Positions 35,925 to 45,523 of a stretch of 53,206 nt of DNA are shown piece after piece. The notes beneath the pieces are model-generated. The model did not search any database, was not told the DNA's origin, and worked only from the letters and a program-made list of their open reading frames with translations. The stretch comes from JAGBWK01 sp964462445 (GTDB taxonomy: Bacteria > Bacteroidota > Bacteroidia > Bacteroidales > Muribaculaceae). The stretch spans positions 1-53,206 of the forward strand of contig CAYWXG010000010.1 in assembly GCA_964462445.1 (NCBI GenBank), in the 5' to 3' direction. How positions within the stretch are numbered: the first letter of the stretch is position 1; every line of letters begins with the position of its first letter. The position numbers and the translations under genes were made by a program.

Positions 35925-37259
35925 ATGTTATATTCATATCAACGACGTAGAAATTTGACCCAAGGAATATTTGCTTTGTGGACAAATTGGGTTATATCGG
36001 TGGGATTTCTTACTCTACCGATTTTAATTACGCCGTTGGTCTCACCTCGGTTATTACCACTAATTCCATTACTCTTGATTGGAATTATAACAATTCTTGA
36101 CAGACGGAATAGAAGTCAGCAATCACCTAATTGTTTCCGAGTTCCACATATTATACAATATGTTCTATTTTTTAGTTCAATTTTTTTGATAGCCGACATA
36201 TTTTATAAGTCAAGTAGTGAAATTAACGAAATAATTAATCAACCGGTGAATATGTCGCACCCGTTACTTCCGGCGTTAAATATTTTTCCGGTGACTATGA
36301 TTATTTGTTTAATAAATTTAGTAAGAGGAAATAATTCTCGTTCATGTCATTCATGTCGTAATCGTCATGGCAAGATAATTGACAGAGGATTAGTAGGTGT
36401 GCTATATAATCATGAAGCAAAGCAGCAAATTAAGCTCCTTTTCTTTATTTCGCTAATCCTTTCATTATCAACTTGGATTTATTATATCTTTTTTTACGTA
36501 AATGTAAACATAAATAGAACAGATAGCTTTATTTTCGCACTTTGTCCCGTTATGTTTTACGTTTTATCAATAATATATTTAGGGATAAAATATTATTGTC
36601 TATGGGGATATTATTGCCAAAGTAGTAACCGTAAAATAATTACAGATCAAAGAGGTACTACTATCCGATATATAGTGGCTTGTAGAGACAAAATATTTAT
36701 TAAGTTACCCGCCGTTTCCACGGAAAAGGTAGTCGAAGAAGAATTAAAGGCAGATGTCCCTTTGATAATTTCTCTTCCGTATAAAAAAAATATTACAGAA
36801 AATGAGGCTTATACTTTTTTTAAAGACGCGACTCATCTGCATGGTGTAGCTCCTCGATTAATATTTAAAAGTGGCGATCCCGGGATGTTTAAAAATATTT
36901 TTCATTATATAGTATTTTTAGACGATTCCGATAAAATTTTAGAGTCGTTCAATGGTATTTGGTTGACTTTATCTGAGCTAAATGATATGATTAACGAGGG
37001 TGCGGTATCGATATCTCTTGCTTCTGAATTAAGCCATATTTATACAATCACAATGACATGGAAAACATATGACCAAAGCGGTCGACGTCGTTATGAGATT
37101 AAGAATTATAAGCCCACATTTAAGTTGAACGATATACCGAATTGGGAAGTAGATTATAATGACTATAATTGGCTATATGTGGCAGAAGTTAATGAGGATA
37201 AACCTTTTTATACTCTGCGTAGGATTTGGCACAAGATAACGAAAGGTATTGGTGAGTAA
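35925..37259 (+). CDS. Membrane protein with cysteine motif, unknown
   Basis: 444 residues with about five hydrophobic segments in the first 220: near 20-37, 41-58, 75-95, 112-127 and 170-190, with another near 200-220. SCHSCRNRHGK (about 139-149) between segments could bind a metal or form a disulfide. The C-terminal ~200 residues are soluble and mixed alpha/beta. I recognise no family. The start follows the DPP-IV stop by 2 bp and its end overlaps possible upstream starts of miaA, so it sits in a tight operon. Confidence 0.6.
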   Translation: MLYSYQRRRNLTQGIFALWTNWVISVGFLTLPILITPLVSPRLLPLIPLLLIGIITILDRRNRSQQSPNCFRVPHIIQYVLFFSSIFLIADIFYKSSSEINEIINQPVNMSHPLLPALNIFPVTMIICLINLVRGNNSRSCHSCRNRHGKIIDRGLVGVLYNHEAKQQIKLLFFISLILSLSTWIYYIFFYVNVNINRTDSFIFALCPVMFYVLSIIYLGIKYYCLWGYYCQSSNRKIITDQRGTTIRYIVACRDKIFIKLPAVSTEKVVEEELKADVPLIISLPYKKNITENEAYTFFKDATHLHGVAPRLIFKSGDPGMFKNIFHYIVFLDDSDKILESFNGIWLTLSELNDMINEGAVSISLASELSHIYTITMTWKTYDQSGRRRYEIKNYKPTFKLNDIPNWEVDYNDYNWLYVAEVNEDKPFYTLRRIWHKITKGIGE

Positions 37260-37266
37260 TAACCTT

Positions 37267-38226
37267 ATGGATATTAATATGTGTGATAATATAAATATAT
37301 CTCCGATTATTGCCGTAGTTGGCCCAACAGCATCAGGAAAAACACATCGAGCTGTAGCAATAGCGGCGGCTATAGATGGTGAAATAATCAGTGGCGATTC
37401 TCGTCAGGTTTACAAAGGTATGACAATTGGAACCGGTAAGGATTTAGATGAATATGGCAAAATTCCTTATCATTTGATAGACATTGTCGCTGCCGGTGAA
37501 AAATATAATTTACATAAATATCTTAAAGATGCTCATGCGGCAATTTCAGGTGTTAAACAGCGTGGTCGATGTCCGATAGTTTGTGGTGGTACTGGTTTGT
37601 ATGTCGAATCATTATTAAATGGCTTACAACTACCGGATGTCCCTGAAAATAAGGATTTACGTAGAAAACTCGATGGTAAAACACTTGACGAATTGACTCA
37701 AATACTTTCGTCGATGAAACGATTACACAATATAACAGATGTAGATACTGTAAAACGAGCAATTCGCGCTATTGAGATACAGACATATTATGTGGAGCAT
37801 CAGGAAGTCGCAGATAAAATATCCCCTACTCCACTTGATTCCATAGTATTTGGAGTTGATATTGACAGAGAGTTGCGCAGGAAAAAAATTTCAAGTCGTC
37901 TTCGCCAACGTCTTAATGAAGGGATGGTAGAAGAGATAAAAGGTCTAATTGATTCGGGCATATCTCCTGATGATTTGATATACTATGGACTTGAATATAA
38001 ATTTATTACCGAGTATGTAATCGGACAGCGCAGTTATGATGAAATGTTTACTCAATTAGAAATTGCAATACATCAATTTGCGAAACGTCAGATGACATGG
38101 TTTCGCGGAATGGAAAAGCGTGGGCATAAAATACATTGGTTGTCGGCAGAATTGTCGGATAGTGATTTTGTATCAAGAGTTAATACAATTATTGAAAGCC
38201 ATAAGTATGGTAAACATGGTGAATAA
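37267..38226 (+). CDS. miaA: tRNA dimethylallyltransferase (MiaA), divergent type
   Basis: Transfers a dimethylallyl group to A37 of tRNAs reading UNN codons. GPTASGKT is the P-loop, SGDSRQVYKGMTIGTGKD the substrate-binding region, GGTGLYVESLL a family signature, and FAKRQMTWFRGM the C-terminal tRNA-binding helix. Departures from E. coli MiaA are GTGKDLDEYG for the usual GTAKP, and YGLEYKFITEYVIG where GYRQ is usual. I take the ATG at 37267 (319 residues); in-frame TTG, GTG and a later ATG (37279) are alternatives. A second, canonical MiaA elsewhere in the genome is possible. Confidence 0.85.
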   Translation: MDINMCDNINISPIIAVVGPTASGKTHRAVAIAAAIDGEIISGDSRQVYKGMTIGTGKDLDEYGKIPYHLIDIVAAGEKYNLHKYLKDAHAAISGVKQRGRCPIVCGGTGLYVESLLNGLQLPDVPENKDLRRKLDGKTLDELTQILSSMKRLHNITDVDTVKRAIRAIEIQTYYVEHQEVADKISPTPLDSIVFGVDIDRELRRKKISSRLRQRLNEGMVEEIKGLIDSGISPDDLIYYGLEYKFITEYVIGQRSYDEMFTQLEIAIHQFAKRQMTWFRGMEKRGHKIHWLSAELSDSDFVSRVNTIIESHKYGKHGE

Positions 38227-39211
38227 AATGGCTCATGTACGACATATTATTATTGAAATACTTTTACTATTAATGATTTTTATCGTTAATGGTTCTAAAG
38301 CATATGCGTATGTTGGAGATTATGACGGCATTATAGAGATAAATCCTATTAAGGTTGAGACAGGAAGCGAATTTCATTTTGATTGCAACGGAATTGATGT
38401 TGAACGCCAACGTATTGATATTGGAGTCCAACCGATAGAATTAGGAAAAATCGATTGGGTATTAATATTAAATGATACTATAGATAATCATGTAATAGAG
38501 GTTAATACTAAACTTATAGAAAAAAATAAGTATGATATAGAACATGATGAGAGCATATGTCTTACGTTGAGTATAGATGGAGAAATTAAATATCAAAAAG
38601 ACTTTGGGAATAAACTGCCAATTACAAAGTCTCCAATATTTATTAGATTGTCGTTTGATGGCGAATATCTGATACTCTCGGCCGGTAGTAGTGTATTAGA
38701 CATAATTGAAAGATTAGATTATCACGGATTTGTTGATTATGCAATAATTAAATCAAAATATAATATTTTAGTAAATAGATATTCCTCATTGTTTGATCCA
38801 CTACCAATAATTCCTCAGATATATAATAATGAAGCTGAAGTTATTGGTGCGCTCAATCAATGCAATGATACGAGATGTGGAATATGGGAATATTTTGATG
38901 AAGAAGTAGACACTAAATTAGCGATGAAAGGAGGTCGCTATAAGATAGCGTTACTACCCTCGGAGTATGGTGGATATAATATAATATATTTGTCGGGGGC
39001 GGACATTGATTCGAGCAGGTGGCAACCTGGAAGTTTGAAAGGATTTTTGGAGGTCACCCCATTTGTAAACACATTTACATTGTATTGGAACGATAGTGAG
39101 GGAGAGGAAATTGCCGACCAAACGCCGTATGCAACCTTTGAAGGCGCGTTAATGGTACTTACATTCCCATTGCAAAAAGCAAAATTTCGATTTGTGAAAA
39201 ACAGGTTATAA
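38216..39211 (+). CDS. Secreted protein of unknown function
   Basis: Starting at the ATG at 38216, which overlaps the miaA end by 11 bp, it has 331 residues; an ATG at 38228 is equally possible. Residues 10-30 (IIIEILLLLMIFIVNG) form a signal peptide or anchor. The rest is rich in beta-strand patterns, with NQCNDTRCGIWEYFDEE and a C-terminal ATFEGALMVLTFPLQ. No family is recognised. Only its operon position with miaA and its export signal can be stated. The 3' end is 6 bp from convergent yqgE. Confidence 0.5.
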   Translation: MVNKMAHVRHIIIEILLLLMIFIVNGSKAYAYVGDYDGIIEINPIKVETGSEFHFDCNGIDVERQRIDIGVQPIELGKIDWVLILNDTIDNHVIEVNTKLIEKNKYDIEHDESICLTLSIDGEIKYQKDFGNKLPITKSPIFIRLSFDGEYLILSAGSSVLDIIERLDYHGFVDYAIIKSKYNILVNRYSSLFDPLPIIPQIYNNEAEVIGALNQCNDTRCGIWEYFDEEVDTKLAMKGGRYKIALLPSEYGGYNIIYLSGADIDSSRWQPGSLKGFLEVTPFVNTFTLYWNDSEGEEIADQTPYATFEGALMVLTFPLQKAKFRFVKNRL

Positions 39212-39217
39212 AAGTGG

Positions 39218-39820
39218 CTAATTCGCAGCCGGAAACATTGGGTGCATTTGCCATCCACGATATTTAGGTCCCATTCGCTTGACAACTTTATGCCAATAGG
39301 AATCGTCGTACCCCGACAGTATTTCATTGGAAGATAAAGGTGGAGCTACTGCCCAAACATAATTATTAATCTCCTCTTCAAGCTGCCATTTATCCCAACC
39401 GCTATATCCTATAAAGAATCTAATTATTTCATCTGTTGGATAACCATCACGAATATACTGCAAAACTTGATTATAATCGCCCCCAATCCATAACCCCGGT
39501 TGTATTTCAATAGCTCCGGAGAAAATATTACCTAAGCGATGGATATAAAATAGTCGGTTGCGTGATAATGGGCCGCCAAGAAATATTGGAATATCAACAT
39601 TGTCGTCAAAACCTTCAATAATTTGCCCTAACGTATATCCTGATGTACGGTTTAATACAATCCCCATCGCATTCTTCCCGGGAGTATAGTCAACCAATGA
39701 AATAACAGCATGATTGAAATATTCATCAGATAAGAATGGCTCTGAGACAAGAATTGCACCTTGATAAGGTCCCTTCGAATCAATCTTAATATTAAATATC
39801 GAATTGTCTAAATCTTTCAT
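39218..39820 (-). CDS. YqgE/AlgH family protein (DUF179)
   Basis: 200 residues matching the single-domain family: GAILVSEPFLSDEYF-like opening, HAVISLVDY, AMGIVLNR, FLGGPL, and the GYSGWDKWQLEEEI signature near residue 140. The function is not settled; AlgH was first named as an alginate regulator. It is convergent with the secreted protein and lies downstream of the aquaporin gene, from which a hairpin separates it. Confidence 0.88.
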   Translation of the reverse strand: MKDLDNSIFNIKIDSKGPYQGAILVSEPFLSDEYFNHAVISLVDYTPGKNAMGIVLNRTSGYTLGQIIEGFDDNVDIPIFLGGPLSRNRLFYIHRLGNIFSGAIEIQPGLWIGGDYNQVLQYIRDGYPTDEIIRFFIGYSGWDKWQLEEEINNYVWAVAPPLSSNEILSGYDDSYWHKVVKRMGPKYRGWQMHPMFPAAN

Positions 39821-39848
39821 GCCGATAAAAAAGAGAGATTATATAAAT

Positions 39849-39885
39849 ACGGAGTAAGCACTCAAAATCGAATAGCTTACTCCGT
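39849..39885 (-). terminator. Hairpin after the aquaporin gene
   Basis: ACGGAGTAAGC (39849-39859) pairs perfectly with GCTTACTCCGT (39875-39885), an 11-bp stem with a 15-base loop, starting 15 bp past the aqpZ stop. Only a weak T-tract follows on the minus strand, so it may instead stabilise the 3' end or attenuate. Confidence 0.6.
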
Positions 39886-39899
39886 TAATTATCTTTAAA

Positions 39900-40598
39900 T
39901 TATTCTTTATCACATTTCGCGCAAAGACTACCGGAAACGGCTTTCCAGCAGATTACGGCGATAATAGCACCAATAGCAGGTCCTACAACCATAATCCAGA
40001 AGTTACCAAAAGCTTCAGGGCTAAATACTGCGGGACCAAAAGAACGAGCTGGATTTACAGAACAGTTGTCAACGGGGATGCCAACAATGTTAACTAAGCC
40101 GAGAGCGATACCGATTGCGAGGCCGGCAAATTTGCCAGCTCCAACTTTAGCATCGGTAGCTCCGAGCACAACCATGACAAAGAAGAACGTTAACAATGCC
40201 TCGGTTATTAATGCCATTGTAGGAGTTGCTCCTGATTGTAGTACATTAGTTGCAAGTGCATTTTCACCTGTAATGCCGCCAAACATATATACTTCTCCTG
40301 ACTTAGAGAGCAAGTATAGGAAAGCGCCACCGACAGCTGCCCCAATAAATTGAGCAATCACATAACCTACAAATTCTTTGCTGCTCATACGACCACTTAA
40401 CCAAACAGCTAATGAAACTGCCGGATTAACATGACACCCTGAGATGTTGCCTATACAATAGCATAAGCAAATAAGGACTAAGCCAAAGCATAATCCAATA
40501 CCAAGTACTCCGATTGACGGACCTGCTAAAACCGCACTTCCACAAGCTAATAGCACTAAAAACATTGTGCCAATACCTTCTGCTAAATACTTTTTCAT
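39900..40598 (-). CDS. aqpZ: Aquaporin (MIP family, AqpZ-like)
   Basis: 232 residues, six membrane segments and two half-helices with both NPA boxes: HVNPAVSLA and SVNPARSFGP. The selectivity-filter Arg follows the second NPA (NPAR). The start MKKYLAEGIGTMFLVLLACG is AqpZ-like. Water is the probable solute, although a glycerol facilitator cannot be fully excluded. It ends in a CAKCDKE tail. It is divergent from the UDG-family gene. Confidence 0.9.
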   Translation of the reverse strand: MKKYLAEGIGTMFLVLLACGSAVLAGPSIGVLGIGLCFGLVLICLCYCIGNISGCHVNPAVSLAVWLSGRMSSKEFVGYVIAQFIGAAVGGAFLYLLSKSGEVYMFGGITGENALATNVLQSGATPTMALITEALLTFFFVMVVLGATDAKVGAGKFAGLAIGIALGLVNIVGIPVDNCSVNPARSFGPAVFSPEAFGNFWIMVVGPAIGAIIAVICWKAVSGSLCAKCDKE

Positions 40599-40676
40599 AA
40601 TTTAAGTTGCCAGATAATTATTAATAATGTTAACTAAAAACTTTCAAAATTTAAAATAGTTCTCTACCTTTACAAT

Positions 40677-41270
40677 ATGAAGCAGATAGATTTAAAAATA
40701 GAACGTCACCCATGGCCACCATTTATGACTAAAGATGCACGCATATTGATTCTTGGAACTTTTCCGCCGGGACAACATCGATGGTCAATGCCATTTTACT
40801 ATCCCAATGTTATAAATGATTTTTGGCGAATAATGGGTGTAATCTACTATGGACACAAAGATAAGTTTTATCTTCCGCATCTCAAAACTTTCGATTTGAA
40901 AAATATTAAAGCTTTTCTTGTTGAGAATAAAATTGCTCTTGGCGACACCGGTTTAGAAATTAGGCGCCTAAAAGGGAATGCTTCAGACAAGTATTTAGAA
41001 ATTATAACTCCCCTACCATTATCAGATATCCTAACTCAGATGCCTCATTGTACAACAATCGCGACGACAGGAGAAAAGGCAGCTCAAGTAATAGCCGAAA
41101 TAACTAATACTGCAATCCCTAAATCGGGTGAATACTGTGATACAATGCTTTGTGAACGTCAATTACGTATATATCGTATGCCATCAACATCTCGAGCTTA
41201 TCCCCTTCCGCTTGAACAAAAAGCAAAAGTCTATGGTAAAATGCTGAAAGAGGTTGGACTGATAAATTGA
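40677..41270 (+). CDS. Uracil-DNA glycosylase superfamily protein
   Basis: 197 residues. ILGTFPPGQ (46-54) corresponds to the catalytic loop motif 1 of the UDG fold, YYPNVINDFWRIMG to the base-pocket Asn region, and PSTSRAYPL to the DNA-intercalating HPSP-like motif 2. The general pattern matches Bacteroidetes UDG-family proteins of the MUG/family-4-like type rather than classical Ung. The first motif lacks the catalytic Asp/His of Ung, so substrate and activity are uncertain. A role in base-excision repair is likely. Confidence 0.75.
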   Translation: MKQIDLKIERHPWPPFMTKDARILILGTFPPGQHRWSMPFYYPNVINDFWRIMGVIYYGHKDKFYLPHLKTFDLKNIKAFLVENKIALGDTGLEIRRLKGNASDKYLEIITPLPLSDILTQMPHCTTIATTGEKAAQVIAEITNTAIPKSGEYCDTMLCERQLRIYRMPSTSRAYPLPLEQKAKVYGKMLKEVGLIN

Positions 41271-41372
41271 GCAATTGAAATGTTAGAATTAAATAAGATT
41301 ACATAAACAATTTAATGGTATTCAAAAAAAAACTATCTTTGCATTATATTTAAAAGTAAAACCAAACTCTAT

Positions 41373-42065
41373 ATGATAGATTTAACATTGCCACTTTCTA
41401 TTGGATTTGATGCAGCTGAAATATTTAAATTTGTGGAAGCTAATTCGACATATTTTATGGTGTTTTTATTGATGGTCGTAGAAAGTTCATTTATTCCGTT
41501 CCCTTCTGAAGCAGTAGTCCCCCCCACAACATATTTTATGCTCTCAGATATAGGAACATTCGACATCGGAGTAGTGACTTTAATTGTTTTAGCTGCGACT
41601 ATTGGAGCTTTAGGTGGAGCGCTAATTAATTATTATTTGTCCTTATGGCTCGGGCGTCCGATAGTATATCGTTTTGCTAATAGTCGAATAGGTCATTTTT
41701 TCTTAGTAACAGAAGATAAGGTGATAAAATCTGAGGCATATTTTGATAAGCATGGACCGACAGCAACATTTATTGGTCGATTAATCCCGGCAGTCAGACA
41801 ATTGATTTCAATTCCCGCTGGGTTATCACGTATGAATATCGCAAAATTTTGCATTTTCACATCTTTAGGGGCTTGTATTTGGAACTGTATATTAGCCGCG
41901 TTAGGAGCATGGCTTTTTACTGCCGTAGATAAGAATGTACTATATGAAAAGGTTGAAGAATATAATAGTTATTTAACCATTGGGGGCTTATGTTTGTTAG
42001 GCGCTTGTGTAGTCTATCTTATTTATAAAGCTTCAACAGCAAAACGTAATAAAACAGTAGGATAA
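41373..42065 (+). CDS. DedA family membrane protein
   Basis: 230 residues with four to five membrane segments. ESSFIPFPSEAVVPP and GRLIPAVRQLISIPAGLSRM are the family's signature re-entrant regions (VTT/DedA fold). DedA proteins are linked to lipid scrambling such as undecaprenyl-phosphate recycling. A TATCTTTG box at 41334-41341 could be its -7 element, with only TTTA at the -33 position. Confidence 0.9.
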   Translation: MIDLTLPLSIGFDAAEIFKFVEANSTYFMVFLLMVVESSFIPFPSEAVVPPTTYFMLSDIGTFDIGVVTLIVLAATIGALGGALINYYLSLWLGRPIVYRFANSRIGHFFLVTEDKVIKSEAYFDKHGPTATFIGRLIPAVRQLISIPAGLSRMNIAKFCIFTSLGACIWNCILAALGAWLFTAVDKNVLYEKVEEYNSYLTIGGLCLLGACVVYLIYKASTAKRNKTVG

Positions 42066-42111
42066 GTATCTAATAAATTACAATCTCGAATATCTAAATA
42101 AATATAAGAGT

Positions 42112-42756
42112 ATGTTAGTATCACCATCATTGTTAGCCGCAAATTTTGGTAATTTAAACGAAGACGTGGATATGCTTAACAAGTCGAATGCCGATATGAT
42201 ACACCTTGATGTCATGGATGGAGTATTTGTACCTAATATCTCTTTCGGATTCCCGGTAATTGAGGCGGTAGCACGTAAAGCGACAAAACCACTCGACGTA
42301 CATCTTATGATTGTCAATCCGCAAAACTATATCAACCAAGTGCGTGATACCGGAGCCGCAATAATGAATGTACATCAAGAGGCATGCATACATCTTGACC
42401 GCACCATTGATGCAATCAAAAGAGCCGGAATGAAAGCGGCAGTCACGTTAAATCCATCAACACCGGTTGTGATGCTTGAAGATGTGATATCAGAACTCGA
42501 TATGGTATTATTAATGTCGGTTAATCCCGGATTCGGAGGTCAAAAATTTATTCCTAATATAATAAAGAAAACACATCAATTAAAAAAATTGATAGCAGAT
42601 AGTGGTTCAAAAGCCATGATAGAAATAGATGGCGGCGTGAATGATGTGACAGGTCGAAAATTATCAGAAGCAGGAGCCGATATATTAGTAGCAGGAAGTT
42701 ATATTTTCAATAGCTCAAATCCACATTCGACAATTGACCAACTAAAGTCTTTATAG
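42112..42756 (+). CDS. rpe: Ribulose-phosphate 3-epimerase
   Basis: TIM-barrel enzyme of the pentose phosphate pathway, 214 residues. SPSLLAANFGN, HLDVMDGVFVPNISFG (metal His and catalytic Asp), VHLMI, MSVNPGFGGQKF and MIEIDGGVN (second Asp) are all present. It is 46 bp after dedA. Confidence 0.95.
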   Translation: MLVSPSLLAANFGNLNEDVDMLNKSNADMIHLDVMDGVFVPNISFGFPVIEAVARKATKPLDVHLMIVNPQNYINQVRDTGAAIMNVHQEACIHLDRTIDAIKRAGMKAAVTLNPSTPVVMLEDVISELDMVLLMSVNPGFGGQKFIPNIIKKTHQLKKLIADSGSKAMIEIDGGVNDVTGRKLSEAGADILVAGSYIFNSSNPHSTIDQLKSL

Positions 42757-42851
42757 TATTTCTTAATTTGAGATAATTAACAACATGTTGCCTAAATTTA
42801 GTTAAATTAGTAAATAATTTCAGCCAAGAAAATCACATATTTAATTATAGT

Positions 42852-45449
42852 ATGAAAGACTATACATATACCGGTGAAGAATTTGATTCTAATGAAAGGG
42901 AAAATAGCAATCGCAGAGAGAAGAGTCAAACGATAAACGACAGATCTTATAATGATATAGATGGTGGTCGTCCGCGGCGACGTAGACCAAAAATAGAAAC
43001 AAGGGAGGATGCTGAATCCGGACTTCCCAAATTTATTTCTCGCCCGATTGCATTTTTTAAAAGTAGAAGAATGAAATCGGTAATAGGTATTGCATTAATT
43101 TTGATTGCAGCCTATCTTACAATTGCCGCGCTATCATTTCTTAAAAATGGAGGAACAGATCAAAGTGAAATAGTAGCGCAGTCGGTTGAGCAGTTAGCTC
43201 AGAATTCAGACTCAGTAAAGAACATAGCCGGACCGGCTGGAGCTAAATTATCAAATCATCTATTCCTTGAAGGGCTTGGGATTGGGTCGATTGTGTTGAT
43301 AATTTACATGGTTTTATTAGGATTGGGGTTACTTGGATTAAAGAAGATCCATTTTTGGACACTAACATTTAAATCCCTCATATTTGCTATAACTTTGTCG
43401 TTGGTATTTGGTTTATTTACCATTAATTCTGACGCAAATATCCCACTAGGTGGTTATCATGGACGATATATAAATATTTTACTTATATCTTATATTGGAT
43501 TTATAGGCGCAATTATTGTTAGCTGCATGCTCGTTGCGATACTTGTTACTGTATATATAACCGAACTTACTCACTTTTACCAAAAATCAAAAGAAAAGAT
43601 ACGACTTGTCAATGCTAAAGAAATTCATGAGAATGACAAGAAGAAATATAAGCAAGAGGTTATAGACACTGCCCTCTCAAATGGTCCTTTAAATGTTGAT
43701 ATTCAGGAAGACACAGTAGATACCCAACCTTTCTCCTCACATAACGAGACTTCATTTGGTGCCGATTTTGAAAATATAGAGGTGACAATTAATGAAGATG
43801 AGAAAGTTGTCGATGGAGATAATGATGTGCTCTCTAAAGAATTGTCGAAACATCATCATCAAGAATCAAAAGAACGCACCCCGGGATTTGAGATTAATGC
43901 ATCAAATGAAATAGAGCAAGGTGATAATTTAAATGAAGCAGTAAAACTTCAGGGACCATACGATCCACGTGCTGAGTTGTCGCGTTATCGCATGCCGACT
44001 CTTGACTTGTTATTTGATCGCCCTCGAAAAGCTAATTCTGTTGACTTAGCGGAGCAAGAGGAAAACAAAGAAAGAATTACAAAAACACTCAACGATTACG
44101 GCATTCAGATTCTAAAAATTGAAGCTACTGTAGGTCCTACTGTAACTTTATATGAGATAATTCCGGCGGAGGGGGTTCGTATCGCTCGTATTAAGCGTTT
44201 GGAAGATGACATTGCAATGAGTCTGGCTGCATTAGGAATTCGTATCATAGCACCTATCCCAGGTAAAGGCTCGATAGGAATTGAAGTGCCAAACAAAGAT
44301 CCTCAAACAGTGTCAATTCGCTCGATACTTGGTTCAAAAGCATTTCAGGAATGTAAATATCCATTACCAATGGCTTTAGGTGCTACCATTTCCAACGAGG
44401 TATATATTGCCGACCTCGCAAAAATGCCACACTTGCTTGTCGCAGGTGCTACCGGTCAGGGTAAATCTGTTGGACTTAATACTATAATTGCATCGTTATT
44501 ATACAAACGTCATCCCTCTGAGTTGAAATTTGTCTTGGTTGACCCAAAGATGGTTGAGTTTAGTTTGTATGCACGTTTGGAAAAACATTATCTTGCTAAA
44601 TTGCCCAACGAGGAAGAGCCGGTAGTAACAGACCCAAATAAAGTGGTCGATACACTTAATTCACTTTGCGTTGAGATGGATGCGAGATATTCACTTCTTA
44701 AAGATGCAGGATGTCGTTCAGTTACTGAATATAATGATAAATTCGTAAATCGTCGATTAAATCCTGAAAAGGGCCATCGTTACATGCCATATATTGTAAT
44801 GATTGTCGACGAATTTGCTGACTTAATTATGATGGCAGGAAAGTCAGTTGAAACGCCAATTGCACGTATTGCACAAAAAGCTCGAGCCGTAGGCATGCAT
44901 ATGATTATTGCTACACAACGACCTTCTACTAATGTGATTACCGGTATTATTAAAGCTAACTTCCCCGGACGAATCGGATTCAGAGTAAGTCAAATGGTTG
45001 ATTCGCGAACAATACTTGACGCTCCGGGCGCTAATCAATTAATAGGTCGTGGAGATATGTTAATAATGGCAGGAGGGGTTATGGAACGAGTTCAATGCGC
45101 ATTTATAGATACGCCGGAAGTTGATGCTATATGTCGTCACATTGACGATCAAATTGGATTTGACCATGCATATATTTTGCCAGAACCACCATCAGAAGCC
45201 TCCGAAATTCCGGCAGGTTCTCTTATCGATAGAGATGTTTTATTTGAAGAAATAGCACGAGTAGTTGTTCAAGGGAATACAGCCTCAACATCAAACATTC
45301 AGCGGAAATATTCTATTGGATTTAACCGCGCTGGAAAGATAATGGACCAACTTGAAGCTGCAGGAATTGTTGGACCTGCACAGGGTGGGAAACCACGTGC
45401 TGTACTTGTAGACCCAACACAACTTGAAATGATTCTTGATTCACTTTAA
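42852..45449 (+). CDS. ftsK: DNA translocase FtsK
   Basis: Septum-located DNA pump for chromosome segregation and dimer resolution. 865 residues: a charged N-terminus, four membrane segments (about 75-97, 136-160, 170-193 and 205-235), a low-complexity acidic linker (about 250-370), then alpha/beta motor domains with LVAGATGQGKSVGLN (Walker A) and YIVMIVDEFADL (Walker B). The C-terminal gamma winged helix (SIGFNRAGKIMDQLEAAGI) reads KOPS sites. The linker is far shorter than in E. coli, as usual outside proteobacteria. A LolA-like gene follows 74 bp later, a known neighbour in Bacteroidetes. Confidence 0.95.
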   Translation: MKDYTYTGEEFDSNERENSNRREKSQTINDRSYNDIDGGRPRRRRPKIETREDAESGLPKFISRPIAFFKSRRMKSVIGIALILIAAYLTIAALSFLKNGGTDQSEIVAQSVEQLAQNSDSVKNIAGPAGAKLSNHLFLEGLGIGSIVLIIYMVLLGLGLLGLKKIHFWTLTFKSLIFAITLSLVFGLFTINSDANIPLGGYHGRYINILLISYIGFIGAIIVSCMLVAILVTVYITELTHFYQKSKEKIRLVNAKEIHENDKKKYKQEVIDTALSNGPLNVDIQEDTVDTQPFSSHNETSFGADFENIEVTINEDEKVVDGDNDVLSKELSKHHHQESKERTPGFEINASNEIEQGDNLNEAVKLQGPYDPRAELSRYRMPTLDLLFDRPRKANSVDLAEQEENKERITKTLNDYGIQILKIEATVGPTVTLYEIIPAEGVRIARIKRLEDDIAMSLAALGIRIIAPIPGKGSIGIEVPNKDPQTVSIRSILGSKAFQECKYPLPMALGATISNEVYIADLAKMPHLLVAGATGQGKSVGLNTIIASLLYKRHPSELKFVLVDPKMVEFSLYARLEKHYLAKLPNEEEPVVTDPNKVVDTLNSLCVEMDARYSLLKDAGCRSVTEYNDKFVNRRLNPEKGHRYMPYIVMIVDEFADLIMMAGKSVETPIARIAQKARAVGMHMIIATQRPSTNVITGIIKANFPGRIGFRVSQMVDSRTILDAPGANQLIGRGDMLIMAGGVMERVQCAFIDTPEVDAICRHIDDQIGFDHAYILPEPPSEASEIPAGSLIDRDVLFEEIARVVVQGNTASTSNIQRKYSIGFNRAGKIMDQLEAAGIVGPAQGGKPRAVLVDPTQLEMILDSL

Positions 45450-45523
45450 CTAAAATTAAAGATAAATCATTCAACTTTACTGAAGAAATGATGTCATATT
45501 TAATATGATTAATATAGACAATA

